60,966 nt of DNA from Calothrix sp. CSU_2_0. Lineage in GTDB: Bacteria; Cyanobacteriota; Cyanobacteriia; Cyanobacteriales; Nostocaceae. The notes under the pieces were generated by a model. The model was not told the DNA's origin. It made no database searches and saw only the letters and a program-made list of their open reading frames with translations. The DNA lies in assembly GCA_012034595.1 (NCBI GenBank), contig JAAUPE010000023.1, positions 1 to 60,966 of the forward strand. The letters run 5' to 3'. Below, in pieces: positions 9,687 through 20,033 of this stretch; the stretch's first letter is position 1; every line of letters starts with the position of its first letter. Made by a program: the position numbers and the translations under genes.

Positions 9687-10475
9687 TTATTTGCTCCACT
9701 TGGAAAATTCTTGTACAAATTGTCCTAACGATAATAAATTAACACGCCGATCGTTATGGGCAATTACTCTCTCAGATGGAGTATTATAACCCCAATCTGC
9801 AAGAAACAATTTCACATCATCTAAATCACTTTGTTGCTTAACTAATTGTAAAGTATTCAAACGGTCTTCAATAAACCACATACTAGCTTGCGAACCTCCA
9901 GCTTTCTGCTTCAATTCGCGTAAAATTTCATATTTGGGACGCTTAACTTCTTTGCCAAAAATAACTTCTCGTGGTAAATCTAAACCTTCTTTTTTCAGTA
10001 GCTTGTGGGCAAAGCGTCCTTCTTTTGTAGTGACAATATATAACTGTACCTCACTTGCCAAAATACTTCTAATTCTATCTGCCACACCAGGATAAAATCG
10101 ATGTAAACTCATCCAATCTTCTAAATCGTTTTCAATCCATTCATCGCGCAATTTATCCAAACGCAATGCTATTTCTGAGGATTGCAAATTATGTCTAGAT
10201 AGGATTGTTTTAGTTATACTTGACCAATCTTTAATAATCGTTTCTTCAGGTATTTCTTCTACCAATGCTTTGATTAAAACAGGCATTTCCCAACCTGTTT
10301 CAATCACTGGTCTAAGACTGTAGAATTTTGAAGCTAATTCATCTGATGCTATTTGCTTGGTTGATGCCCATATTTGACAATAAGTTCGCCATGCTACTTC
10401 AAAATATTCAACCATGCCATCACAAATTACACCATCAAAATCAGATGCTAAAATAGTAGGAATAATTGCCGTCAT
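9687..10475 (-). CDS. HAD superfamily hydrolase
   Basis: The 262-residue protein carries all four HAD motifs: DFDGVICDG near the N-terminus (nucleophile aspartate in motif I), the threonine of YIVTTKEG (motif II), the lysine in FGKEVKRPKYE (motif III) and the acidic pair in WFIEDRLNTL (motif IV). It should therefore hydrolyse phosphate esters or related bonds through an aspartyl-phosphate. A helical cap lies between motifs I and II (C1 type). The substrate cannot be read from the sequence. The gene stands alone, with repeat-rich DNA on one side and a 320-base gap on the other. Confidence 0.85.
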   Translation of the reverse strand: MTAIIPTILASDFDGVICDGMVEYFEVAWRTYCQIWASTKQIASDELASKFYSLRPVIETGWEMPVLIKALVEEIPEETIIKDWSSITKTILSRHNLQSSEIALRLDKLRDEWIENDLEDWMSLHRFYPGVADRIRSILASEVQLYIVTTKEGRFAHKLLKKEGLDLPREVIFGKEVKRPKYEILRELKQKAGGSQASMWFIEDRLNTLQLVKQQSDLDDVKLFLADWGYNTPSERVIAHNDRRVNLLSLGQFVQEFSKWSK

Positions 10476-10796
10476 TTTTGTGTGCCTTAAACCAGACAGT
10501 TCCTGCCTTGATTAAAGTCTATTTAAATTAATTCGACAGTAATCTTGACAGCATTTACGATAGAAAGAACTAAAATTTGTCAATTTGAACCACACTCTAG
10601 CCGAAGAATATTCTAATTACTAAGTATAATAACTTAAATTTACCAAATTTTACCAGCTTTCGACTGCTACCATTTGAATACCAAGGTTGCAAAACACGAA
10701 AAACTGAGTTTGGTTCAATTTAAACAATTCTCACTGTATTATAAATTGATTTATTTTTTTAATTAAATTTAAAGTTATTGCTTCAACTTTTAGGTT
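10476..10796. other. AT-rich gene-free interval
   Basis: About 320 bases lie between the HAD gene start and the end of the metal permease gene. They are very AT-rich with no open frame of note. The right part must hold the 3' end and terminator of the permease transcript; the left part should hold the HAD promoter. I see no clear hairpin. Confidence 0.5.
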
Positions 10797-11654
10797 TCAA
10801 CTTTTAGGTTTTAACTTGCGACTTAGATGACTGGTAAAAATACCATGCTGTGGACTAAAGAGTAATGCGATCGCAAATAATCCCGATACTACTAAGACAA
10901 TAGCAGGACCAGAGGGAAAATTATAAAAATAACTCAAATACATACCACAAATACTCGAAAAGACACCAATAACTGCTCCCAAAATCATTACTTGATGCAA
11001 TCTTTTGACTAATAAATAGGCTGTTGCACCTGGAGTTATGAGAAGTGATAAAACTAAGATGACTCCAACAGCCTTCATACTAGCAACAATTGTTAAAGAA
11101 ATTAATACCATCAGTCCAAAATTAAGCCGATTTACAGGTAAACCTGCGGCTTGGGCACCTTGGGGGTCAAAAGTGTAGAATAATAGTTCTTTATAGATTG
11201 CAAAAACAATTATTAAGACAATTACGGCAATAATCGCAGTATCACGAACTTCATCAGCAGTCACACTTAAAATATTACCAAATAAAAAATGATTGAGGTC
11301 GATTTTATTACTTTTTTGAATAACAGTAATTAGCGTCACCCCAAGGGCAAAAAAAGCCGAAAATACTATCCCCATTGCCGCATCCTCTTTAATTGGCGAT
11401 CGCGCACCAATCCAAGCGATAGCCATTGTACTGATAACACCAGCAATAAAAGCACCAACAAAGATATTACCACCGAGAATAAATGCGATCGCAAGTCCTG
11501 GAAGTACCGAATGGCTGATTGCATCCCCTAATAAAGCCAGTCGTCGCACCATCAAATAGCTACCAACTACAGCACACAATAACCCTACCAGTATCGCCAC
11601 AATTAGCGATCGCTGCATAAATCCATATTGCAACGGTTCAATTAATGATTGCAT
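10797..11654 (-). CDS. metal ABC transporter permease (Mn/Zn type)
   Basis: This is the membrane subunit of a cluster A-I (Mn/Zn/Fe chelate) ABC importer of the inner membrane. The 285-residue protein has the ABC-3 family layout: about eight hydrophobic segments, the GSYLMVRRLALLGDAISHSVLPGLA stretch near the N-terminus and the PGATAYLLVKRLHQV region near the C-terminus. It is downstream of the ATPase gene, with about 210 bases of heptad repeats between them, and divergent from the binding-protein gene. Ligand residues in the binding protein point to manganese (MntB-like), but zinc (ZnuB-like) is not excluded. Confidence 0.93.
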   Translation of the reverse strand: MQSLIEPLQYGFMQRSLIVAILVGLLCAVVGSYLMVRRLALLGDAISHSVLPGLAIAFILGGNIFVGAFIAGVISTMAIAWIGARSPIKEDAAMGIVFSAFFALGVTLITVIQKSNKIDLNHFLFGNILSVTADEVRDTAIIAVIVLIIVFAIYKELLFYTFDPQGAQAAGLPVNRLNFGLMVLISLTIVASMKAVGVILVLSLLITPGATAYLLVKRLHQVMILGAVIGVFSSICGMYLSYFYNFPSGPAIVLVVSGLFAIALLFSPQHGIFTSHLSRKLKPKS

Positions 11655-11678
11655 TTTATTACATAGTTAATTTTTAAT

Positions 11679-11862
11679 GGGGATTGGGCATTGGGCATTG
11701 GGGATTGGGCATTGGGCATTGGGCATTGGACAATAATAAATTAGTCAGAGTAATGATTACTCATGATTCTTAATTACTAATTACTAACTCTTAACTCCTA
11801 ATTCTTAACTCCTAACTCCTAATTCTTAACTCCTAATTCCTAACTCCTAACTCCTAATTCCT
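11679..11862. repeat. two blocks of heptanucleotide tandem repeats
   Basis: Block one (11679-11729) is made of GGGCATT/GGGGATT units. Block two (about 11768-11862) is made of TAACTCC/TAATTCC-like units. Both have a 7-base period but unrelated unit sequence. They fill the gap between the ATPase and permease genes of one transporter. Confidence 0.85.
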
Positions 11863-11863
11863 T

Positions 11864-12691
11864 TTAAGCCGCATTTCCAAAATACATAACTCTGCCATCA
11901 TAAGCACGATACAAATTCTCTTCCGTCAACACATCTTCACGAGAACCCGCAGCAATTAATTCCTGATTCAATAAAATCAAATCGTCAAAATTATTAATAG
12001 ATTGACCCAAATCATGATTAACAACTAAAACAATTTTGCCCTCATCAGTAAGCTCGTGGAACACATCAAAAATTACCGACTGCGTTTTTTGGTCAATTCC
12101 CACAAACGGTTCATCAAAACAGAAAATTTCCGCTTCCTGCGTCAAAGCACGAGCTAAAAAGACACGTTGCTGCTGTCCACCTGAAAGCTGTCCAATTGGG
12201 CGATGAGTAAATTCACTCATTCCCACCCGTTCCAAAGCATCTTTTGCAACTCTATTACTCACCGTAGAAAACTGCCGTAACCATCCAGTCTTCTTCACCC
12301 TACCCATCATCACCACATCCCAAACCGTCGCAGGGTAGCTCCAATCGATTTGACTGCGTTGCGGTACATAAGCAACCTTATCTAACTGTTCCGATAAAGG
12401 CTTAGTTTGATATATCACCCTGCCGCGAGTCATCGGGACTAACCCTAGCATCGCTTTCATCAGCGTACTTTTACCCGCACCATTGGGACCATATATACCC
12501 GTCAACCTTCCTGGTTTGACTTCGCAGCTAATATCTCGCAAAGCTGCTTGCGTGCGGTAATACACACTAATATCGGTAACATTAATCCCGAAAACAGCAC
12601 CAGCGTCTAACTTAGCTAATGCCTTTTTTACTGGTAATTTGCCAGCTTTTAACCAATTTTGATGATTTTGTGTCCCTAAATTATCTTCCAT
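11864..12691 (-). CDS. metal ABC transporter ATP-binding protein (Mn/Zn type)
   Basis: This is the cytosolic ATPase subunit of the importer. The 275 residues include Walker A GPNGAGKST, the Q loop in VPQRSQIDW, the signature LSGGQQQR, Walker B IFCFDEP and the switch histidine in VNHD. Compared with typical 250-residue relatives it has an N-terminal extension of about 35 residues (MEDNLGTQNHQNWLKAG and on) before the first conserved strand (ISVYYRTQAAL). It pairs with the permease at 10797 and the lipoprotein gene at 12935, which is transcribed the other way. Confidence 0.95.
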   Translation of the reverse strand: MEDNLGTQNHQNWLKAGKLPVKKALAKLDAGAVFGINVTDISVYYRTQAALRDISCEVKPGRLTGIYGPNGAGKSTLMKAMLGLVPMTRGRVIYQTKPLSEQLDKVAYVPQRSQIDWSYPATVWDVVMMGRVKKTGWLRQFSTVSNRVAKDALERVGMSEFTHRPIGQLSGGQQQRVFLARALTQEAEIFCFDEPFVGIDQKTQSVIFDVFHELTDEGKIVLVVNHDLGQSINNFDDLILLNQELIAAGSREDVLTEENLYRAYDGRVMYFGNAA

Positions 12692-12934
12692 AATTTACTT
12701 CGATTACGGGTGATTGAATAATCCTTTACTCAAGCTTACTATAAAAATGAAAGAATTATGATAACATCTATAATCGGGAGTAATGTTTAACATCAGCAAA
12801 AATAATACTTGCGAGGGAAGGCAATAGTATTTGTCAAGGCAAAAGTAAAAGTCATGCCATTTCCGATTTGGATGTGGAGTCTTCCTTCCTCCCTGCTTGT
12901 ATATTGATAGTTTTTTCCTTTTAACCTTCCTCTA
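12692..12934. promoter_or_regulatory. divergent promoter region of the metal importer genes
   Basis: These 243 bases separate the oppositely transcribed ATPase and binding-protein genes, so both promoters must lie here. The AT-rich segment around 12740-12775 is the likeliest core. No operator can be assigned with confidence, though control by a metal-responsive system would be expected. Confidence 0.5.
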
Positions 12935-13875
12935 ATGATGAAAAATAGATTTATCGCACTTTTTGCGATCGCATTTACTTTATTAGGTTGTACCGAAACC
13001 AACTCCAACTCTGCCACATCCAAAAGTAGTGGAAAACCGTTAGTTGTTGCGACTAGCACTATTCTTGCAGACTTAGCCGCAGAGGTTGGAGGTGATGAAA
13101 TTGAACTGAAGGGAATATTACAACCTGGTTCCGATCCCCATACATACGAACCTGTACCCGGAGATAGTCGTTTTTTAGAAGAAGCGAATTTGATTTTGTA
13201 TAACGGTTACAACCTCGAACCGGGAATTATCAAAATGATGAATTCTGTAGGAGGAAAAGCGCAAAAAATGCCGATTGGGGAAGTAGTGAAACCGTTGCAA
13301 CTCGATGAAGGCAAGGGTGAAATAGTTCCCGATCCCCATGTTTGGGGAGATGTGGAAAATGCGATCGCAATGACGAATGCGATTCGTGATGAGTTAGTTA
13401 AATTATCTCCTGAAGACAAAGAGGAATTTAGTCAGAATGCGACTAAACTAATTGCGGAATTGAAAACACTAGATACATGGATAACCCAACAAATTCAGAC
13501 CATTCCCCCAGATAAACGCAAACTAGTCACTACCCATGATGCATTTCAATATTATGGACGTGCTTATAACATTGCGATCGCAGGTACATTAATTGGTATT
13601 AGTACCGAAGAACAACCGAGCGCTCAAACTGTGCAAAACTAGTTGATGACATCAAAAAAATCGGTGTACCCGTAATATTTGCCGAAACTACAATTAACCC
13701 GGCTTTAATTACTACAGTTGCCAATGAAGCCGGAGTAAAATTAGCTCCACGTCAATTATTTTCTGATTCAATTGGTGCAAAAGGAAGTGAAGGTGACACA
13801 TATATAAAAATGATGAAAACTAACACTCAAACAATAGTTGAAGCTTTAGGAGGACAATATACAAAAGATAATTAG
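12935..13875 (+). CDS. metal ABC transporter substrate-binding lipoprotein (frameshifted)
   Basis: This is the binding protein of a cluster A-I importer. It starts with a lipoprotein signal peptide ending in LLGC (cysteine near residue 20). The likely metal ligands are H in GSDPHTYEP, H in VPDPHVWGD, E in STEEQPSA, and an acidic residue near the C-terminus in LFSDSIGAKG. An H-H-E-D set is the pattern of MntC-type manganese proteins, whereas zinc-specific ZnuA has a third histidine. The first frame stops at 13640-13642. Adding one base at an A run (13635-13638) continues with LVDDIKKIGVPVIFAET and ends at TAG 13873-13875, giving the normal length of about 313 residues. I treat it as one gene with an indel. 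Confidence 0.87.
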
Positions 13876-13966
13876 TTCAAAATTACTACAATTTTTCAGA
13901 ATTCTGCTACACTAAACCAACGATAGATTAAAATACAGAATTATATTTTAAGTCAAAAACCTTCAC

Positions 13967-15277
13967 ATGATTGAAATACAGCGTCCTATTGGTGTAGACT
14001 TGTTCGCGGGTGCGGGTGGAATGTCGCTTGGATTTGAGCAGGCAGGATTCGACATACTTGCTGCTGTCGAGATAGACCCCGTACATTGTGCAACACATGA
14101 ATTTAATTTTCCATTGTCGTCAGTTTTATGTAAGAGTGTAGCAGAAGTAACTGGTGAAGAAATTAGGAAATGTTCAGCTATTGGAGAAAGAGAAATAGGT
14201 GTAGTTTTCGGAGGTTCTCCCTGTCAAGGTTTTTCAATGATTGGTAAACGCGCTTTAGATGACCCTCGTAACACATTAGTTTTTCATTTCCTAAGAATTG
14301 TTTTGGAACTTAAACCTAAGTATTTTGTATTTGAAAATGTACCGGGATTAACCATTGGAAAACATAAAACTTTTCTTCAAGAAATTATAGAAGAATTTAG
14401 GAAATCGAACTATGAAGTAGAAGCTAATTATTGTGTCCTCAATGCATCAAATTTTGGAGTACCTCAAGATAGATCGAGATTATTCTTACTTGGATGTCAG
14501 AAGGGTTTGACTTTGCCAAAATATCCTCAACCATTTACAAAACCTTTACTAAGTAGAAAATCAAAGTATATAGTAAACTCACCAGATTTAGTGAACTGCC
14601 CGACCGTTTGGGATGCTATTGGTGATTTGCCAGAAATAGAAAAATGTCCGGAATTACTTCGCAGAGACTGGGTGTTATCTGAATATGGAAAACCAAGTAA
14701 TTACAGTAGTATTTTACGCGGATTACTTCACCTAGCAGACGATTATTCTTACGAGCGTATGTTTGATTCTAGAATTATTACTTCTAGTATTCGTACAAAG
14801 CATTCTTTGAAATCGGTAAAAAGATTTCAACAAACAAAGCCAGGAGAAACGGAAGCAATTAGCCACTTTTATAAGTTAAATAGTGATAGTATTTGTAATA
14901 CCCTGAGAGCGGGAACTGCGAGCAACAAAGGTGCATTTACATCACCTCGTCCCATTCATCCTGTTATCCCTCGATGTATCACAGTTCGAGAAGCTGCCAG
15001 ACTACATTCATACCCCGATTGGTTTCGCTTTCATGCAACAAAATGGCATGGTTTTAGACAGGTAGGAAATTCAGTTCCTCCTTTACTAGCAAAAGCCGTT
15101 GCGAAAGAAATCACTATCGCTTTAGGAATTAATCCTGTAAAACCGAAAAATAGAATCAACTTGGCTTCAGACAATCTATTAAAATTCAATATGTCTCAAG
15201 CGGCAGATTATTATGCTGTCTCAGCACATATTATTGAACCAAGAGTAAGAGAAGCTAAAAAGGTTTCTTTCGTTTGA
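13967..15277 (+). CDS. DNA (cytosine-5) methyltransferase, type II R-M
   Basis: This enzyme transfers a methyl group from S-adenosylmethionine to C5 of cytosine in a specific DNA site. The 436 residues have the family motifs in order: I (DLFAGAGGMSLGFEQAGF), IV (GGSPCQGFS with the catalytic cysteine), VI (ENVPG), VIII (QDRSRLF), a variable target-recognition region (about 190-330), IX (TVREAARLHSYPDWF) and X (QVGNSVPPLLAKAV). A short C-terminal tail follows. The sequence is more AT-rich, with fewer HIP1 octamers than its neighbours, which hints at transfer. The next gene, 31 bases downstream on the same strand, is probably the cognate nuclease. Sequence specificity cannot be predicted here. 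Confidence 0.96.
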   Translation: MIEIQRPIGVDLFAGAGGMSLGFEQAGFDILAAVEIDPVHCATHEFNFPLSSVLCKSVAEVTGEEIRKCSAIGEREIGVVFGGSPCQGFSMIGKRALDDPRNTLVFHFLRIVLELKPKYFVFENVPGLTIGKHKTFLQEIIEEFRKSNYEVEANYCVLNASNFGVPQDRSRLFLLGCQKGLTLPKYPQPFTKPLLSRKSKYIVNSPDLVNCPTVWDAIGDLPEIEKCPELLRRDWVLSEYGKPSNYSSILRGLLHLADDYSYERMFDSRIITSSIRTKHSLKSVKRFQQTKPGETEAISHFYKLNSDSICNTLRAGTASNKGAFTSPRPIHPVIPRCITVREAARLHSYPDWFRFHATKWHGFRQVGNSVPPLLAKAVAKEITIALGINPVKPKNRINLASDNLLKFNMSQAADYYAVSAHIIEPRVREAKKVSFV

Positions 15278-15308
15278 TTTTCAAGTATAACGAATAATAA
15301 ATTTAGCT

Positions 15309-16100
15309 ATGTCAAAAGTGGGAAGATACAGTGCTATTATTCTAGAAATCTTTCGACGACATTACCAGAATGATATTGATACTTTTGAGTTTGATCGTTC
15401 AGAAATAGAAGAAGTTGCACAAACATTAGAAATTAAGCTTCCAAAAAATATTGGTGATGTTCTCTATTCATTCCGCTTCCGTAAAGATTTACCAAAGGAA
15501 ATAACCAGCACAGCACCAACTGGTTTGGAATGGGTAATTGAACTTGCTGGATATGGTAATTATAAATTTCGTCTTAGTCAGATTAACCGCATAAATCCTA
15601 ATGTAAACCTAGTACATATTAAAATTCCTGATTCCACTCCTGAAATTATAACTAAGTACGCATTAAGTGATGAGCAAGCTCTTCTTGCTAAGGTACGTTA
15701 TAACCGCTTAATAGATATATTTTTAGGAATCACAACTTATTCCTTACAAAATCATCTCCGGACAACTGTTCCTAAAATTGGTCAAATAGAAATAGATGAA
15801 ATTTATGTGGGTATAAATCGCAATGGTACGCAGTTTGTAATTCCAGTTCAGGCAAAAGGTGGAGAAGATAAATTAGGAGTTGTTCAAACAAAACAAGATA
15901 TTGCCTGCTGTAATGAAAAGTTTCCTCAGCTTGTTTGTCGTCCAGTATCAGCTCAGTTTACGGATGATAATATTATTGCTTTGTTTGAATTAGCGATACA
16001 AGAAGAGCAGATTAAGGTCGTTGAAGAAAAGCATTATAAACTAGTGTTAGCAAATGCAATTTCTGATGAAGAATTGTCCAACTATCAGAAGCGTGAGTGA
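15309..16100 (+). CDS. putative type II restriction endonuclease
   Basis: This 263-residue protein has no family I can name with certainty. Two things point to a restriction enzyme. It directly follows a C5 methyltransferase on the same strand. It also contains a plausible PD-(D/E)XK-type core: the acidic segment QIEIDEIYVG, a strand FVIPVQAKGG in which Q-A-K would be the variant E-X-K triad, and further polar residues (GEDKLGVVQTKQDI). The N-terminal half (SEIEEVAQTLEIKLPKNIGDVLYSFRFRK) may be DNA-binding. The gene is AT-rich like its partner. If correct, the protein cleaves unmethylated foreign DNA at the site its partner protects. Confidence 0.72.
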   Translation: MSKVGRYSAIILEIFRRHYQNDIDTFEFDRSEIEEVAQTLEIKLPKNIGDVLYSFRFRKDLPKEITSTAPTGLEWVIELAGYGNYKFRLSQINRINPNVNLVHIKIPDSTPEIITKYALSDEQALLAKVRYNRLIDIFLGITTYSLQNHLRTTVPKIGQIEIDEIYVGINRNGTQFVIPVQAKGGEDKLGVVQTKQDIACCNEKFPQLVCRPVSAQFTDDNIIALFELAIQEEQIKVVEEKHYKLVLANAISDEELSNYQKRE

Positions 16101-16151
16101 GTAAATCTAATTACTGTAATATCAGCACAAAAATTAGTAAACCAATACAAA

Positions 16152-19100
16152 TCACAAAGAATTACGATTTTGACTATTAATTATTCCCCTATCTGCTAAA
16201 CTTGCAACAACTGCAATTAATTCTCCGGGTTCTACTGGCTTTGGTAAGTGTAATTGAAAACCTTCTTGAATTGCCCGCATCCGGTCTTCTGTACGAGCGT
16301 ATGCTGTTAGCGCTGCCGCAGGGATGTTCCCACCCTCTTCGGGATTCATTCTACGTATTTTCCTGATTAGAGAGTATCCATCTTCACCTGGCATTCCAAT
16401 ATCGCTAACCAATACATCGGGTTTAGATTGGGAAATGTGTTCAAGAGCTTCGGCAACAGATGAGACTGCTTGTACCTGAGCTTGAGATTGTTGCAAAACA
16501 GTTGTGAGAAAGTCACGAGTGTCAGCTTCATCGTCAACAATTAGTACCCTTACTCCAGCAAGCGATGGGAATAGGGGTAGGGTAGGGGGTAGGGAAGGAT
16601 ATAGGGGGGATACAGGGGAATATTCTTCTTTGCGGTATAAAAGCGGTAACTTGACGGTAAATGTTGAACCTTTCCCCATCCCTGGACTTTCAATGCTGAC
16701 GGTTCCACCATGAAGTTCGACGAGATGTCTAACTATAGCTAAACCTAAACCTAAACCACCATGATTTCTGGTACTGGAACTGTCTTCTTGACGGAAGCGA
16801 TCGAAAACGTAGGGTATAAATTCGGGTTTAATCCCCATACCGTTATCGCAAACTTGGATGAGGAGGTTTTCCAGGTTTGCTTCTACAGATAGTTTAATTT
16901 CGACTTCTCCACCAGGATTGGTAAATTTGATTGCGTTTGCCAGTAGGTTCCAAATCACTTGTTGTAAGCGTTCGGCATCACCTGTGACAAATAGTTTGGG
17001 ATAAAAAATTGGTGAGTGAGTTGCCGGAACGGAAACCGAACCCGGCAAAATAACGTAGTTTGCTTCTGCGAAGGGTGATTGAAGATGTTGATTTTGTCCT
17101 TGATTTTGCTTGTGAGTTTGTTTATTTAGGGAAACCACTTTTTGACTTGCTTCCCATTCAATATCACGGATCGAAAAGAGGATTTCGATTTCTTTAGCTT
17201 CGGCAGCAATGCGTACTGTATTTATGGCAGCTTCGATAATTGGGACTAAATTACATGAAGTGACATTGAGGGATAATTTCCCCCGAACAATCCGAGAAAT
17301 ATCTAATAAATCTTCAATTAATTGCTTTTGGGCACGGGAATTGCGTTCGATTGTTTCTAGTGCCTGAAGTTTTTTTTGCTTCATCGAGATTTGGACGAGT
17401 ACGTAGTAATTGCGCCCATCCTAGTATTGCATTTAATGGCGATCGCAATTCATGGGAGAGGACTGCCAAAAATTCATCTTTAATCCGGTTTGCTTCCCGT
17501 AACTGCTCGGTTTGCTGTTGCAACGAACCAATTAACCGCGAACGTTCGATTGCGATCGCAATTTGGTCGCAAACTGCTTGCATCATGCCAATTTCGTTCT
17601 GACTAAAACGCGATCTAGTCAAACTACCAAACCCTAAAGTTCCAAATAAATTTCCCCCAGCAATCAATGGATAACTGGCAAATGCCGTTATTCCTAAACT
17701 GCGAATGCGATCGCTTTCAGGGGTAATTAATTTTTGTACATTTTCCAGGGCAATTAACTGACGTTCTGCTGCCGCTTTTCCACATACTCCTTGATTGAAA
17801 TTCAATATCATTACTTGATTGGCAAATTCTTCATCGACTCCTTTATATGAAGCTAAATGTAATACTTGTTGGTTTTCATCTGCTAAATAATTAAAGTAGC
17901 AATCTAAACCTATTTGCTCCGACAAATTTTGGAAAACACTATCTAATAAGGCAATTGGTTTTTGACTCGATAACAAATCGCTGGCTGTACCAAACAACAA
18001 TTGAAGTCGCTTATAACCCAAAGAAAGTGCTTTTTCTACATGCTTAATATTTCTAATATCCTGGAACATTAAAACACAAGTCGCAGCATGACCATGCATT
18101 GCTGGTAATCTATCAGCAAATATCAACAGCGAGCGAATACCTCCAGGAGTATGCCAGTCCATCTCGCAACCTTCGAGACGTTCACCACGGGCAACCCTCA
18201 CCCCCGGCATTTTCTCGTTGGGAATGGGCTTGCCATCAGCATCGGTACAATAATAAACTGTATGGTATTCCTCCGCAGGTTTCCCCTTCGGAAATTCTCC
18301 ACCAGCTAATTCATCTGCGGCATGATTGGCAAATATAACCTTTGCTGTTTCTGGTTCGATTAATAGCAATGGTGAAGGCATTAGATTCAGTAAATATTCG
18401 AGCCACTTTTGTTGATTTCGTAGAGTATCTTCGGCTTGTTTACTAGCAGTAATATCGTTATGAAAAGCAAGAATTTGGTGAAGTTCTCCACTGCTATTAA
18501 ATACTGGCACGTATTTAATTAATGCTACCAAAGTACCATAATCTGGGAAGGTAATTGTTGCCTGGGTAGTTTGAGCTATACCTGTTTTTTGAACTGCAAT
18601 TAAGCTATCTAAATAAGCTGAAGTCGCAGACAGTGGAAAAATTTCTTCATCGGTTTTTCCCAATATTTCCGCGTTAGTTTTACCAATAACGTGCAACCCC
18701 TGACTATTAACAAACTGTAAACGTCTTTGCGCGTCGTAGATACTGAATACATCGGGAATATTATCAGCTGCCAAGCGAAACCTTTCTTCACTTTGCTGTA
18801 AAGCTGCCTCAACTTGCTTACGTTCACTCAAATCCAAGATAAATGCTACCGATTCTTCCCGTTGTTCCCCCACCAATGTATAACCAACCAAAACGGGAAT
18901 CCGAGTTCCATCTTTGCGGATATACTCTTTCTCATACGGCTTACAAGCACCATCTTTTTGAGCCTCAGCAATTCGCTCTTTATCTAACTGCCGATACTCC
19001 GATGGTGTAATATCAAGCCAGCGTATCCTTCCCGCTTCCAAATCTTGCCGACTATAGCCAATCATTCGCAAATATTCATCATTAGCATTGCGAACATTTC

Positions 19101-19467
19101 CATAAATATCCCCAAACAAAATGCCAATGACATTAGCTTCAACAAAGCTTCGCAGCTTTTGCTGATTCGCATTTAATGCAGCTTGATATTTATCACGTTG
19201 ACGACTCAGACGTTCAACCCCGACTGCACTGTACCAAATTAATAACGTAAACGCCAAAATCGATGCGATCGCAAACAAAGACAGGGCAAATGTCGCATCA
19301 AAAAAACCTGCACGCAAACCCTGAAAAATAAACCATCCCAAAAGCAAAGGTATAATAACAGCTGCCATTAGCAACCTTCGCACCAACAACCCACCATAAC
19401 TATCGCTTTTAATTAATCGCATTAGCCCTGACTCCGGGCACAACCACAGTATCCCAACACATAACAT
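16152..19467 (-). CDS. hybrid sensor histidine kinase, PAS/GAF/HisKA/HATPase/REC (frameshifted)
   Basis: This is a membrane-anchored signalling kinase. The first frame holds two TM segments (about residues 30-50 and 58-82), three PAS-like domains (roughly 105-220, 225-345, 350-475), a GAF domain (about 490-650) and the HisKA motif FLAVLSHELRSP with the phosphorylatable histidine. At a T run (17370-17377) the frame shifts. The second frame continues with TIERNSRAQKQLIEDLLDISRI, the HATPase boxes (WNLLANAIKFTNPGG, DNGMGI, GGLGLGLAIVRHL) and a receiver domain (VLIVDDEADTRDF, phospho-acceptor D in VSDIGMPG, K in HLPKPVEP). Removing one A restores one protein of about 1100 residues. An internal ATG at 19422 may be the real start. 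The signal sensed is unknown. Confidence 0.9.
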
Positions 19468-20033
19468 AATAGTCTCAATGCAGTATGCAGCATCTTATTC
19501 GCTCTATGAGGGGTAACACCTCGTAAAAGTTTTATGTTGTGCGAGTAGCCGACATTTCCGGCAAATAAATTTTAGTTTTGATGATTTCTCTTTCTACTAA
19601 CCTTACTTTTATCTATCCTGTCGTCTGAAAAATCTACCTCAATGTAGATTTCAAAAAAATAAAATTAATTAACCAACCTAAATCTTGAGATTAATATGCA
19701 GTAATTGAGCATTAGTTCTTATTTTTTATTTCCCTCTTTCCCAGCTAAGGTGTACATACAAGTACTTTAATTGCCCTAAATACAGCACCATACCCTTTAC
19801 AAGGGTATGGAACTGAATTTCTATTTTCCCCTTAACAAGCAGTGCTGTTTCATTCTTTAAAAAAAATCTGGAAGTCTTATTTTTTCGTTTGATTTTAGGT
19901 TAATCGTAGGGGTGGGGGTTATCCCGCCCTGACAATACTGTGTGCTAAACTGATTTTCTCCAGAAAATGAAACAGTTCTGAGGGGATTGAGGGGGGTAAT
20001 TCTGAGATATCCAGGGAAACACTTTACACTCGC
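19468..20033. other. gene-free region with hairpins
   Basis: No gene is visible. A strong hairpin, CCATACCCTT-TAC-AAGGGTATGG, lies at 19788-19810. An imperfect GGGTGGGGG/CCCGCC element occurs near 19911-19937, and a second inverted pair (CTGTTTCATTCT near 19846, AATGAAACAG near 19966) loops over about 130 bases. The 20034 gene reads leftward into this region, so the hairpins may end its transcript. The sensor kinase promoter should be near 19470-19600. Confidence 0.55.
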
